A stretch of DNA of 26,547 nucleotides, taken from contig QMOP01000003.1 in NCBI GenBank assembly GCA_003650255.1, positions 1 to 26,547 of the forward strand. Direction: 5' to 3'. The DNA comes from Caldisericota bacterium. GTDB taxonomy: Bacteria; CG03; B21-G15. Of the stretch, positions 8,329 through 16,183 are shown piece after piece. Numbering within the stretch: position 1 is the first letter of the stretch; every line of letters starts with the position of its first letter. The position numbers and the translations under genes were made by a program. The notes under the pieces are model-generated. The model was not told the origin of the DNA. It searched no databases and worked only from the letters and a program-made list of their open reading frames with translations.

Positions 8329-10739
8329 CTATAAACTCCAATTTTTCTTCTTATTTTTTCTCCTCCAGCATCGATTTCAAGAATGTAAATTCCTGTTCCA
8401 AGAAGCATTCCGTCCTTATTTTTACCATTCCATGTAAAACTATTAATTCCTGAATGTCCTCCAACAGGGTCTCCTTCAGGAAATTCTCTTTCCCATACAA
8501 CATCTCCAATAAGATTATAAATTCTTACATTTACTTTTTTTGCTTTATCAAGATAATAAGTAATTGTTGTTTCATTTCCTGCTCTGAATGGATTTGGGAT
8601 ATTTCTCAACTTTATCTGTGATTCTGGCTGGGAAGGATAAACCATAACAGTGTAGGAAGAAAGAATTTTTGTTTTTGCGTAAACCCTTTTCTTACTCTTA
8701 TCAACCCACTGCTCACCAGGAAGAAGAACCCACTGTCCAGAAGAGGAGTCCCTATAAAAAATTCTTGCACTCTCAACAGGAACATCAATTTCAATTCCAT
8801 CAAGATATCCATCATCATCACTATCAGGATATGGAAGGGATACAGTTATCTCATTCTGAAATTCAGCGAAATAATTTCCTCTTGAATCAGAACCTTTAAA
8901 AGAAACTGTATATGAAGAAACAGGAATAATAAATCCTGTTCCTTTAACAACATCTATTGTTGACTTGAGTTCTGGATTTTCATCAAAAACATAATAATCT
9001 CTTTCTATGTAATAATTATCTGAAGAAGAATTCTCAGGTATAACAATTTCTGCTCCTTTATAGGAAATAGAATAACTTTCATCCTTTTTCTTTAAAACTA
9101 TAAAATAAAGATTCTCCTCATTTACAAGATTTAATCCCTCATAATCAATCAAAGATGTTGATATATGAATTAAATATTTTTGAGATGAAGGAAGTTCAGG
9201 TAACTGAATATAAACTGTATCTGAAAATCCTGTTGCTGGTGTAAATGAATATGTATAATTATTTCCGTATTCATCAAAAATTGAAACACTGTTTAGAAAT
9301 GTTGAAAGGTCAACCTCTTTTGAAAATGTGAGTGTTATTGTTTGAATCTCATCATAAAGATATCTTCCATAATCCTCAAATGATTTAGCAGAAAGAGCAA
9401 ATGGTGTAAGAGATGTTTTAAACTTAAATATAGGTGAATAGGTTGAACTTGCTCCATAAACATCAAAACCAAGAATTCTCCAGTAATATGTTGTATCATC
9501 AATAAGTGGCTCTTCTATTTTAAAAGAGTTTGTTAAAATATTTGTGCTTACAACAATATTTGTAAACCCTGTATCAAGAGAGAGTTCAAAATGATATGTT
9601 ATTGTATCTCCATCAGCATCATAGAAAGAAAGCCATGAAAATTCTGGTTGAGGGATAAGAACAAGTGAAGAATCCTCTGGTTTTTCTCCATATCCAAGTG
9701 AATTTTTCTGAGGATGACAATTGTAATTTATTGTAATTCCATCAACAACAGGAGTAATTCCTCTATTGTCTGTTTCAAGTGTCATCCTAAATCTTATGAA
9801 TCTTCTTGAAAGAGAAGTTATATCCTGAGTCCAAATAGAATAATCAAAATTTCCATCATCCGAATCCTGAAATTCAAGTTTAATCTTTACAGTTGAAACT
9901 CTTCCCTTAAAATCTGGTTCAAATTTTAAATAATAAGTGGAGACATCCTCCCATCCCTGTTCTATAATATTTATTTTGTAAATATCACTTGAAAGATGAA
10001 GTTCAAAATTTTTATACTGAACCTTTTTCGCTGTTGTATCAAACCCTGTTGTAACAAGAACACCATAATTATCAAATTGTGAAACCTGAAGGTCAGGAAC
10101 TCCTTCAAGTTGAGAAAGTCCACTTGAATTTACAAGGGACAAACTTGTTGGGTCAGTTGTTGGATCATAAAAGTATGAAGTGCTCTTTCCCTCGTCAAAT
10201 ACAGTAAACTTAATTTTTGATGTTCCAAAATTTGAGGGTGTAACAACACCCCATTTCCCCTCTCCATCTCCAACTGATGCAATCCAGTAAGTTGTATGAG
10301 CAAGAAGAGGATAGAGGGATAAAAGAAAAAAATCCTCTGGTTCTGAAACTCCAGGAAGACCACTTGACCAGGAAGATTCATCCTTCACATTTACACTTGC
10401 ATAAATATTTGGTCTTCCATCATAAGGATTTTTTCTCCATAAATTTACCTGTGTAAGTTTTTTATCAGAATATCTTGAAAAATTTGTAATAAACATATCC
10501 TCTGTTGGATAAAATGCAAATCCTTTTTTCTCACCTGGATTTGAAATAGAACTTAAGTATCCACTATTTCCAAGAAGGAAAAATGTTGGAGTTGTGTAAT
10601 TTAAATAAACAACCTCATAATCCTCATCCCACTTTAAGGTTAATTCACTTTCAATATTATAATTTTCTCTATCAGAAGAAGAAAAATTAAAAATCCAGCT
10701 CCCTGAATATAATAGCGAAACAAGGAGAATAATTATCAT
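8325..10739 (-). CDS. Secreted multidomain Ig-like surface protein with FlgD/T9SS-like C-terminal domain
   Basis: Predicted exported protein of 804 residues. An open frame extends to a TTG at 10775, but that TTG is the -35 box of a good promoter, so I place the start at ATG 10739, giving a short signal peptide (MIIILLVSLLYSGS). The first 340 or so residues are beta-rich and unrecognised. Next comes a fibronectin-III-like unit (FSWLSFYDADGDTITYHFEL to YYWRILGFDVYG), a Big_5-like domain (DEIQTITLTFSKEVDLSTF) and an acidic SDDDGYLDGIEI loop like thrombospondin-3/dockerin calcium sites. The last 90 or so residues form a FlgD-Ig or type 9 sorting-like module (NPFRAGNETTITYYL, RIYNLIGDVVW, GIYILEI, ending RRKIGVYR). 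No enzymatic motif is visible. It heads the left operon and overlaps the PorV-like gene as ATGA, so the pair may work together on the cell surface. Confidence 0.75.
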   Translation of the reverse strand: MIIILLVSLLYSGSWIFNFSSSDRENYNIESELTLKWDEDYEVVYLNYTTPTFFLLGNSGYLSSISNPGEKKGFAFYPTEDMFITNFSRYSDKKLTQVNLWRKNPYDGRPNIYASVNVKDESSWSSGLPGVSEPEDFFLLSLYPLLAHTTYWIASVGDGEGKWGVVTPSNFGTSKIKFTVFDEGKSTSYFYDPTTDPTSLSLVNSSGLSQLEGVPDLQVSQFDNYGVLVTTGFDTTAKKVQYKNFELHLSSDIYKINIIEQGWEDVSTYYLKFEPDFKGRVSTVKIKLEFQDSDDGNFDYSIWTQDITSLSRRFIRFRMTLETDNRGITPVVDGITINYNCHPQKNSLGYGEKPEDSSLVLIPQPEFSWLSFYDADGDTITYHFELSLDTGFTNIVVSTNILTNSFKIEEPLIDDTTYYWRILGFDVYGASSTYSPIFKFKTSLTPFALSAKSFEDYGRYLYDEIQTITLTFSKEVDLSTFLNSVSIFDEYGNNYTYSFTPATGFSDTVYIQLPELPSSQKYLIHISTSLIDYEGLNLVNEENLYFIVLKKKDESYSISYKGAEIVIPENSSSDNYYIERDYYVFDENPELKSTIDVVKGTGFIIPVSSYTVSFKGSDSRGNYFAEFQNEITVSLPYPDSDDDGYLDGIEIDVPVESARIFYRDSSSGQWVLLPGEQWVDKSKKRVYAKTKILSSYTVMVYPSQPESQIKLRNIPNPFRAGNETTITYYLDKAKKVNVRIYNLIGDVVWEREFPEGDPVGGHSGINSFTWNGKNKDGMLLGTGIYILEIDAGGEKIRRKIGVYR

Positions 10740-10775
10740 TTTTAAAAGTATATCATATAAATTAAAAGTTGACAA
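10740..10775 (-). promoter_or_regulatory. Sigma-70-type promoter with extended -10 for the left operon
   Basis: On the minus strand the -35 is TTGTCA (10775-10770), the spacer is 17 bp, and the -10 is TATACT (10752-10747) preceded by TGA, giving an extended -10 (TGnTATACT). Initiation 7 nt downstream would fall at about 10740, within one base of the ATG at 10739, so the mRNA would be leaderless or nearly so; no Shine-Dalgarno sequence precedes this ATG. The -35 lies on the same DNA as the -35 of the plus-strand promoter. Confidence 0.65.
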
Positions 10776-10804
10776 TTTAAGATTTAATTGCTAAATTTTG
10801 AAAA
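10769..10804 (+). promoter_or_regulatory. Sigma-70-type promoter for the LeuA-superfamily gene
   Basis: TTGACA (10769-10774) is a consensus -35, followed by a 17-bp spacer and TAAATT (10792-10797) as a 4-of-6 match -10. Start of transcription would be near 10804, giving a leader of about 18 nt that contains GGAGGGAG just before the ATG at 10822. The -35 interlocks with the minus-strand -35 (TTGTCA), so two polymerases could not occupy both at once. Confidence 0.55.
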
Positions 10805-10821
10805 TAAAATCTGGAGGGAGT

Positions 10822-12054
10822 ATGCCAAAGATTTATATAATTGATGTAACAAATAGAGATGGAGTTCAGACAGCAAATATAAGTTTAGCAAAACTTGAAA
10901 AGACAATGATAAACATTTACTTAAATGAGTTTGGTGTCTTCCAGAGTGAATTTGGATTTCCATTTACAAATCATGAGATAAACTATTTAAATGCAAATCT
11001 TGAACTTCAAGAACTGGGAGTATTACAACCGATAAGATTATCAGGATGGATGAGAGCAATAAAAAGTGATGTTGAAATTTCAATTAAGAATGTTCCAAAA
11101 CTAAAACATATAAATGTTTCAATCTCAACATCTGACCAGATGATAAAATACAAATTTCAGGAAAAATTTACACATGAGGATGTCATAAAATCAATGGTTG
11201 AAGCAGTAAAGTTTGCAAAGTCATGTGGAATTGAAACAGTTGGAGTAAATGCTGAGGATGCATCAAGAAGTAATCTTGATTATTTAACTGATTTTGTTAT
11301 TGCTGCAAAAGAGGCAGGTGCTGACAGGTTCAGATATTGCGATACACTTGGATTTGATGATCCATTTTCAATTTATGAAAATATTTCAAAAATCCTTGAT
11401 AAAGTAAAAATCCCTGTTGAACTACATTGTCATAATGACCTTGGAATGGCTGTTGCAGTAAGTGTTGCAGGAGCAAAGGCAGCAATTGATTCAGGAGTTG
11501 ATGCTTATATAAATACAACAGTAAATGGTATTGGGGAAAGATGTGGAAATGCTGACCTTGTTTCATGTGTTCTTGCAATTAAAAAATCAAGTGGATTCAG
11601 GGAGAAATATGAAATAGATGAAAGAATTAATTTGAAACATGCATGGAAAATATGTAAATATGCAAGTTATGCATTTGGAATACCTATTCCAATAAATCAG
11701 CCAGGAGTTGGAGCAAATGCATTTGCACATGAATCAGGAATCCATGTTGATGGTGCCTTAAAGGACAGGAGAAATTATGAACTATATGATTTTGAGGAAC
11801 TTGGAAGAGGTGAACCGGAAATAATTGAAACAGGAAGAAGAATTGTTCTTGGTGAATATTCTGGAATTAAAGGATTCTATAATGTTTATGGTAAACTTGA
11901 GATTGCATTTAAAGACAATAATGAAGCAACAAAAATTCTTGAACTTGCAAGATATGCAAATGTTCATAAACAAAAACCACTTGTTGAGGATGAATTAAGA
12001 TTTATTGCGAAATATCCTGAAATCGCAAGAAAGATTATGACAGTAACACCTTAA
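10822..12054 (+). CDS. LeuA/homocitrate-synthase-superfamily acyl-CoA condensing enzyme, no regulatory domain
   Basis: HMGL-like TIM-barrel enzyme of 410 residues that condenses an acyl-CoA with a 2-oxo acid. Start ATG 10822 is chosen because GGAGGGAG lies just upstream; the in-frame TTG at 10798 is inside the promoter. Seen: VTNRDGVQT near residue 9 (catalytic Arg-Asp; LeuA usually has TLRDGEQ), HCHNDLGMAV with the metal-binding HxH, GIGERCGNAD, and HESGIHVDGA. It ends without the C-terminal LeuA dimer/allosteric domain that cimA in this window has. Family knowledge: this architecture covers homocitrate synthase, unregulated isopropylmalate or citramalate synthase, and Re-citrate synthase of anaerobes. 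The unusual VTNRDGVQ motif makes me consider Re-citrate synthase, but specificity cannot be set from sequence by eye. It is the only plus-strand gene between the two large minus-strand operons. Confidence 0.85.
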   Translation: MPKIYIIDVTNRDGVQTANISLAKLEKTMINIYLNEFGVFQSEFGFPFTNHEINYLNANLELQELGVLQPIRLSGWMRAIKSDVEISIKNVPKLKHINVSISTSDQMIKYKFQEKFTHEDVIKSMVEAVKFAKSCGIETVGVNAEDASRSNLDYLTDFVIAAKEAGADRFRYCDTLGFDDPFSIYENISKILDKVKIPVELHCHNDLGMAVAVSVAGAKAAIDSGVDAYINTTVNGIGERCGNADLVSCVLAIKKSSGFREKYEIDERINLKHAWKICKYASYAFGIPIPINQPGVGANAFAHESGIHVDGALKDRRNYELYDFEELGRGEPEIIETGRRIVLGEYSGIKGFYNVYGKLEIAFKDNNEATKILELARYANVHKQKPLVEDELRFIAKYPEIARKIMTVTP

Positions 12055-12539
12055 TCTTTTTTCCCTCTTGCCATTGCAACAATACCAGTCCTTACCATTT
12101 CCCTTATTCCATAAACTTTAAGGAGTTTTATTAAAGCTTGTATTTTCTCCTCATCTCCTGTCATTTCAATAATCAAACTATCCCTTGCAACATCAACAAT
12201 TTTTGCTCTGAAAATATCAACAATCTCTATTATTTCGCTTCTTGTTGACTTATTGGCATCAACCCTTATTAAAACAAGGTCTCTTTCAACATACTCTTTA
12301 CCAACAAAATCAGAGACCTTTATAACATCAGGAAGTTTATTGAGTTGCTTTTCAACCTGCTCCAAGACCCTGTCATCTCCCCTTACAACAATTGTCATTC
12401 TTGAAACATCAGATACCTCTGTCTCTCCAACTGCAAGTGAATCAATATTAAAACCTCTTGCAGAAAAAAGCCCTGCAATCTTTGCAAGAACTCCTGGTCT
12501 ATTCTCAACAAGAACAGAAATTGTATGTCTCTGAGTCAT
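12051..12539 (-). CDS. ilvN: Acetolactate synthase small (regulatory) subunit
   Basis: Regulatory subunit of acetohydroxyacid synthase; its ACT domain normally binds valine and confers feedback inhibition. The 162-residue length is typical of IlvN/IlvH. The ACT domain occupies residues 1-75 (TISVLVENRPGVLAKIAGLFSARGFNIDSL), followed by the standard C-terminal domain (ERDLVLIRVDANKSTRSEI and a terminal GIREMVRTGIVAMARG). It is the last gene of the Thr/Ile/Val operon. ATG 12539 has GAGGAG upstream, 11 bp after the ilvB stop. Its TAA overlaps, on the opposite strand, the TAA of the convergent LeuA-superfamily gene (TTAA at 12051-12054), so there is no room for a terminator between them. Confidence 0.95.
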   Translation of the reverse strand: MTQRHTISVLVENRPGVLAKIAGLFSARGFNIDSLAVGETEVSDVSRMTIVVRGDDRVLEQVEKQLNKLPDVIKVSDFVGKEYVERDLVLIRVDANKSTRSEIIEIVDIFRAKIVDVARDSLIIEMTGDEEKIQALIKLLKVYGIREMVRTGIVAMARGKKD

Positions 12540-12550
12540 ATCTCCTCCTA

Positions 12551-14308
12551 CTATCCTAAATCACACAACATTTCATCAAGTGCTCTTCCTGCTGGAACCA
12601 TCGGAAATACATTCTCCTCTTCCTCAATCCAGAAATCAATTAAAACTGAATTTTTTGAAGAAAGTGCTTTCTTTATTGCAGAATCAACTTCATCCTTTCT
12701 TGTAACCCTTATTCCCTCCCAGCCATAACTTTCAGCAATCTTGACTAAATCAGGAACAATTCCACATCTTTTATCAACCTCTGGCTTCTTACACTCCCCA
12801 TACTCCTTCTTCCTCTGCTGTAACCAGACCGCTGAATATTTTTTCCCAAAAAATAGTTCCTGCCACTGCCTAACCATTCCAAGAAAACTATTATTTAAAA
12901 CTGCAACTATTACCTTTATCTTATTGCATGTTGCTGTTGCAAGTTCTTGTATATTCATCTGAATTGAACCATCTCCTGCAATATCTATAACAACCTTCTC
13001 AGGCCTACCAACTTTTGCACCAATTGCACTGGGCAAACCATATCCCATTGTTCCAAGACCACCAGAGGTGAGAAACTGTCTCGGATATTTGTACTTATAA
13101 AACTGTGCTGCCCACATCTGATTTTGTCCTACCTCTGTTGTTATTATTGCTTCTCCTTTTGTCAATTCTGAAATTCTTTCAACAATATACTGTGGTCTTA
13201 GTTTATTATCATTTTTGTATTTTAAAGGAAATTCCTTTTTCCATTCATTTATTCTCCTCCACCATTCTTTCCTATCTTTCTTTGGTATAAGCGAAATATA
13301 TTCCTTCTTTTTCAAAAGTTTGTTAATCTCCCTTAAAACATTCTTACAATCACCAACTATTGGAATATCAACAGGAACATTCTTTGAAATTGAAGAAGGG
13401 TCAATATCAATGTGTATAACCTTTGCATGAGGAGCAAACTTATCAAGACGTCCTGTAACTCTATCATCAAATCTTGCACCAATTGCAATTATTAAATCAG
13501 AGTTCTGTATTGCTCTGTTTGAGTAAACTGTTCCATGCATTCCAAGCATTCCAAGATAATAAGGATTGTCATATTCAATCGCACCGAGTCCCATAAGTGT
13601 ACTTGTTACAGGAATTTCAGTAATCCTTACAAGTTCCCTTAATTCCTTATATGCTCCTGAAATAATAACTCCACCACCATAATATATTATAGGTCTTTTA
13701 CTTCTTGAAATTGCTTCTGCTGCTTTCTGAATCTGTTTTGGATGTCCCTCATATTTTGGTTTATAACCTCTAACATCTATCTTATCGGGATATTTAAAAT
13801 CCACTTCACTTCTCTGAATGTCAACAGGTATATCAATTAGAACAGGACCTGGCCTACCTGCTTTTGCGAGATAAAATGCCTTTTTAACTTCATAAATTAG
13901 TTCCTCTGGTTTTGTTATAAGAACATTATATTTTGTTATCGGTCTTGTAATTCCTGTTGTATCTGCTTCCTGAAATGCATCATTTCCAACAAGTGTTGTC
14001 ATAACCTGTCCTGTAATTGCAACTATTGGAACAGAGTCCATAAAAGCAGTTGCAATGGCTGTGGTTAAATTTGTTGCTCCTGGTCCACTTGTTGCAATAC
14101 ACACACCAACTTTTCCTGTTGCTCTTGCATAACCATCAGCCATATGTCCTGCACCCTGTTCATGTCTTGAAAGAATAAATCTTATGTCCTTATCATCATA
14201 GAGATAATCAAAAATTGGTAAAACTGCACCACCTGGAATTCCAAATATCACCTCAACTCCTTCTTTTTTTAAACACTCTATTAGTGCTTTTGCTCCTTTC
14301 ATCTTCAT
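12551..14308 (-). CDS. ilvB: Acetolactate synthase large (catalytic) subunit
   Basis: ThDP- and FAD-dependent enzyme that joins pyruvate with pyruvate or 2-oxobutyrate, the first common step of valine and isoleucine synthesis. It has 585 residues from ATG 14308, which lies 5 nt after AGGAGG; a TTG three bases upstream is too close to that site. Seen: GIPGGAVLPIFDYL and the catalytic-Glu segment SRHEQGAGHMADGYARATGK near residues 25-70, the central FAD-binding domain (LGMLGMHGTVYSNRAI, GARFDDRVTGR), and the ThDP/Mg motif GDGSIQMNIQELATA with NNSFLGMVRQWQ. The gene ends in two consecutive TAG codons, so TAG is a genuine stop in this organism. Ten bases separate it from ilvD upstream, and its regulatory subunit follows. 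Confidence 0.97.
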   Translation of the reverse strand: MKMKGAKALIECLKKEGVEVIFGIPGGAVLPIFDYLYDDKDIRFILSRHEQGAGHMADGYARATGKVGVCIATSGPGATNLTTAIATAFMDSVPIVAITGQVMTTLVGNDAFQEADTTGITRPITKYNVLITKPEELIYEVKKAFYLAKAGRPGPVLIDIPVDIQRSEVDFKYPDKIDVRGYKPKYEGHPKQIQKAAEAISRSKRPIIYYGGGVIISGAYKELRELVRITEIPVTSTLMGLGAIEYDNPYYLGMLGMHGTVYSNRAIQNSDLIIAIGARFDDRVTGRLDKFAPHAKVIHIDIDPSSISKNVPVDIPIVGDCKNVLREINKLLKKKEYISLIPKKDRKEWWRRINEWKKEFPLKYKNDNKLRPQYIVERISELTKGEAIITTEVGQNQMWAAQFYKYKYPRQFLTSGGLGTMGYGLPSAIGAKVGRPEKVVIDIAGDGSIQMNIQELATATCNKIKVIVAVLNNSFLGMVRQWQELFFGKKYSAVWLQQRKKEYGECKKPEVDKRCGIVPDLVKIAESYGWEGIRVTRKDEVDSAIKKALSSKNSVLIDFWIEEEENVFPMVPAGRALDEMLCDLG

Positions 14309-14318
14309 CAAAACCTCC

Positions 14319-15974
14319 TCATCCTCTCAATATTGCTCCTGTTGAGGCACTTGTTACAAGTTCTGAATATCTTTTAAGCCATCCCTTTTTTATCTTTGGT
14401 TCTGGCTTCTTCCATTCCTCAAATCTTCTTTTTATTTCTCTATCACTTAACAAAACCTCTATCTTCCTTTTATAAATATCAATAATTATCTCATCTCCAT
14501 CCTTCAAAATAGCAATTGGACCACCTTCCATTGCCTCAGGTGATATATGTCCTACACATGGACCTCTTGTCCCTCCAGAAAATCTTCCATCAGTAATTAA
14601 AGCAACATCTAAATTTAAACCAAGTCCAACAATTGCACTTGTTGGAGCAAGCATTTCTCTCATTCCAGGACCACCTTTTGGCCCCTCATATCTTACAACA
14701 ACAACATCTCCTTTTTTAATTTTTCTACTTGTTATCTCCTTCATTGCATCCTCTTCAGAATCAAAAACCCTTGCTTTTCCCTTGAATCTCCAGACACTTT
14801 TTTCAACTGCACTTGACTTTATAACTGCTCCATCAGGAGCAAGATTTCCTTTTAAAATTGCTATACCACCCTCTTTATGATATGCCTTTCTCAATGGTCT
14901 TATAACATCATTGTTATAAATTACTGCATTCTCTGCTATCTTCTTTACTGTAAAACCACTTACTGTAATATTATTTTTAAGAAATGGTAATAATCTCTTA
15001 AGCACTGCAGGTATTCCTCCTGCATATTCAAGGTCTTCCATAAAATATTCTCCACCAGGCCTTATACTTACAATATGTGGAACCTTTCTTGAGACATCGT
15101 CAAAAAGTGAAAGTGGAAGTTTTATTCCTGCTTCATTTGCAATTGCTGGAAGATGTAGCACTGTATTTGTTGAACCACCAAGAGCCATATCAAGAACAAT
15201 TGCATTGTAAAAAGCATTTTTATTTAAAATTTTTCTTGCTGTTATACCCTTTCTAACAAGTTCAACAATCCTTTCTCCTGCTTCATATGCAATTCTCCTT
15301 TTCTTTGAAAAACCAGCAAGAGCAGTTGCTGTTCCTGGAAGTGATATTCCCATTCCTTCAAAAAGACATGCAGTTGTATTCGCAGTATACATCCCCTGAC
15401 ATGCACCTTCTCCAGGACAAGCAAGTTCCTCTAATGCTTCAAGTTCCTCTTTTTTAAGTTTTTTAGCATGATAAAGACCAACTGCTTCAAATGTATCCCT
15501 TACAAGTGAAAGACGTCTTCCTTTGTAATTTCCTGAATGCATCGGTCCTGCTGTAACAACAATTGTTGGAATATCAACCCTTAATGCACCCATTAACATT
15601 CCTGGATTTATCTTATCACAGTCAGTAAGAAGAATTAATCCATCAAGGGCATGTGCTTCAACAACTGTTTCAATACTGTCAGCAATAAGTTCCCTTAATG
15701 GAAGGGAGTAATGCATTCCTTTATGTCCCATTGCAATTCCATCACACAGCGCTGGAATTCCAAAAATAAATGCCCTCCCTCCACCACTACTTATTCCTTT
15801 CTCAATTTCCCTTTCTAAGATTCTCATTCCAATATGTCCTGGCACAAGGTCTGTAAAAGAGGATGCTACTCCTATAAATGGTTTCTTTAAATCATCCCTT
15901 CTTATCCCACAGGCAAAAAGAAGTGCTCTGTTTGGAGTCCTGTCAATTCCTTTTTTCACTCTATCGCTTCTCAT
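14319..15974 (-). CDS. ilvD: Dihydroxy-acid dehydratase
   Basis: Iron-sulfur dehydratase that converts dihydroxy acids to 2-oxoisovalerate and 2-oxo-3-methylvalerate, the third step of branched-chain synthesis. The 551-residue length matches the family. Candidate cluster-ligand cysteines lie in LLTDCDKINPGMLMG and in the CPGEGACQGMYTANT segment, with the third cysteine in the first part of the protein (ALCDGIAMGHKGMHYSL). C-terminal family motifs include RYEGPKGGPGMREML and DGRFSGGTRGPCVGHISPEA. ATG 15974 follows GAGGAGGAAGG and overlaps the stop of the upstream 70-residue ORF as ATGA. ilvC, which acts between IlvB and IlvD, is not in the window. Confidence 0.97.
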   Translation of the reverse strand: MRSDRVKKGIDRTPNRALLFACGIRRDDLKKPFIGVASSFTDLVPGHIGMRILEREIEKGISSGGGRAFIFGIPALCDGIAMGHKGMHYSLPLRELIADSIETVVEAHALDGLILLTDCDKINPGMLMGALRVDIPTIVVTAGPMHSGNYKGRRLSLVRDTFEAVGLYHAKKLKKEELEALEELACPGEGACQGMYTANTTACLFEGMGISLPGTATALAGFSKKRRIAYEAGERIVELVRKGITARKILNKNAFYNAIVLDMALGGSTNTVLHLPAIANEAGIKLPLSLFDDVSRKVPHIVSIRPGGEYFMEDLEYAGGIPAVLKRLLPFLKNNITVSGFTVKKIAENAVIYNNDVIRPLRKAYHKEGGIAILKGNLAPDGAVIKSSAVEKSVWRFKGKARVFDSEEDAMKEITSRKIKKGDVVVVRYEGPKGGPGMREMLAPTSAIVGLGLNLDVALITDGRFSGGTRGPCVGHISPEAMEGGPIAILKDGDEIIIDIYKRKIEVLLSDREIKRRFEEWKKPEPKIKKGWLKRYSELVTSASTGAILRG

Positions 15975-16183
15975 CCTTCCTCCTCAATTGAAATTGAAAA
16001 TTCCTCTCCTTCCTCCTCTTCCTCCTCTCCATAAACCTTTATTTCTGGTGTTTTTAAAATCCTTTTAATACTACTTTCTTTTTTAACTCTTTCCAACTTA
16101 AAGTTGAATATTATTCCAAGTGAAAGAGTAAAAAGTAAAAGCATAAACAAAAAAACTGTTTCTGGTTCAAATTTTCTTTTCAT
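15971..16183 (-). CDS. Small single-pass membrane protein with acidic tail
   Basis: Unrecognised 70-residue protein: basic N-terminus (MKRKFEPE), one transmembrane helix at about 9-29 (TVFLFMLLLFTLSLGIIF), a basic stretch (about 31-45) and a strongly acidic C-terminus with EEEEEEGEE at about 53-61. It overlaps the cimA stop (ATGA) upstream and the ilvD start (ATGA) downstream, so it is embedded by translational coupling in the amino-acid operon. Both junctions and its sensible membrane-protein composition argue that it is real. No function can be assigned; a membrane anchor or regulator of the neighbouring enzymes, or a purely structural spacer for coupling, are possibilities. A signal-anchor topology with the charged tail outside or inside cannot be decided by eye. 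Confidence 0.7.
   Translation of the reverse strand: MKRKFEPETVFLFMLLLFTLSLGIIFNFKLERVKKESSIKRILKTPEIKVYGEEEEEEGEEFSISIEEEG

Noticed and set aside
10740..10775. Extra 12 residues (MSTFNLYDILLK) on the surface protein
   Set aside because: These codons coincide with a TTGTCA-17-TATACT promoter, and the downstream ATG gives a clean signal peptide.
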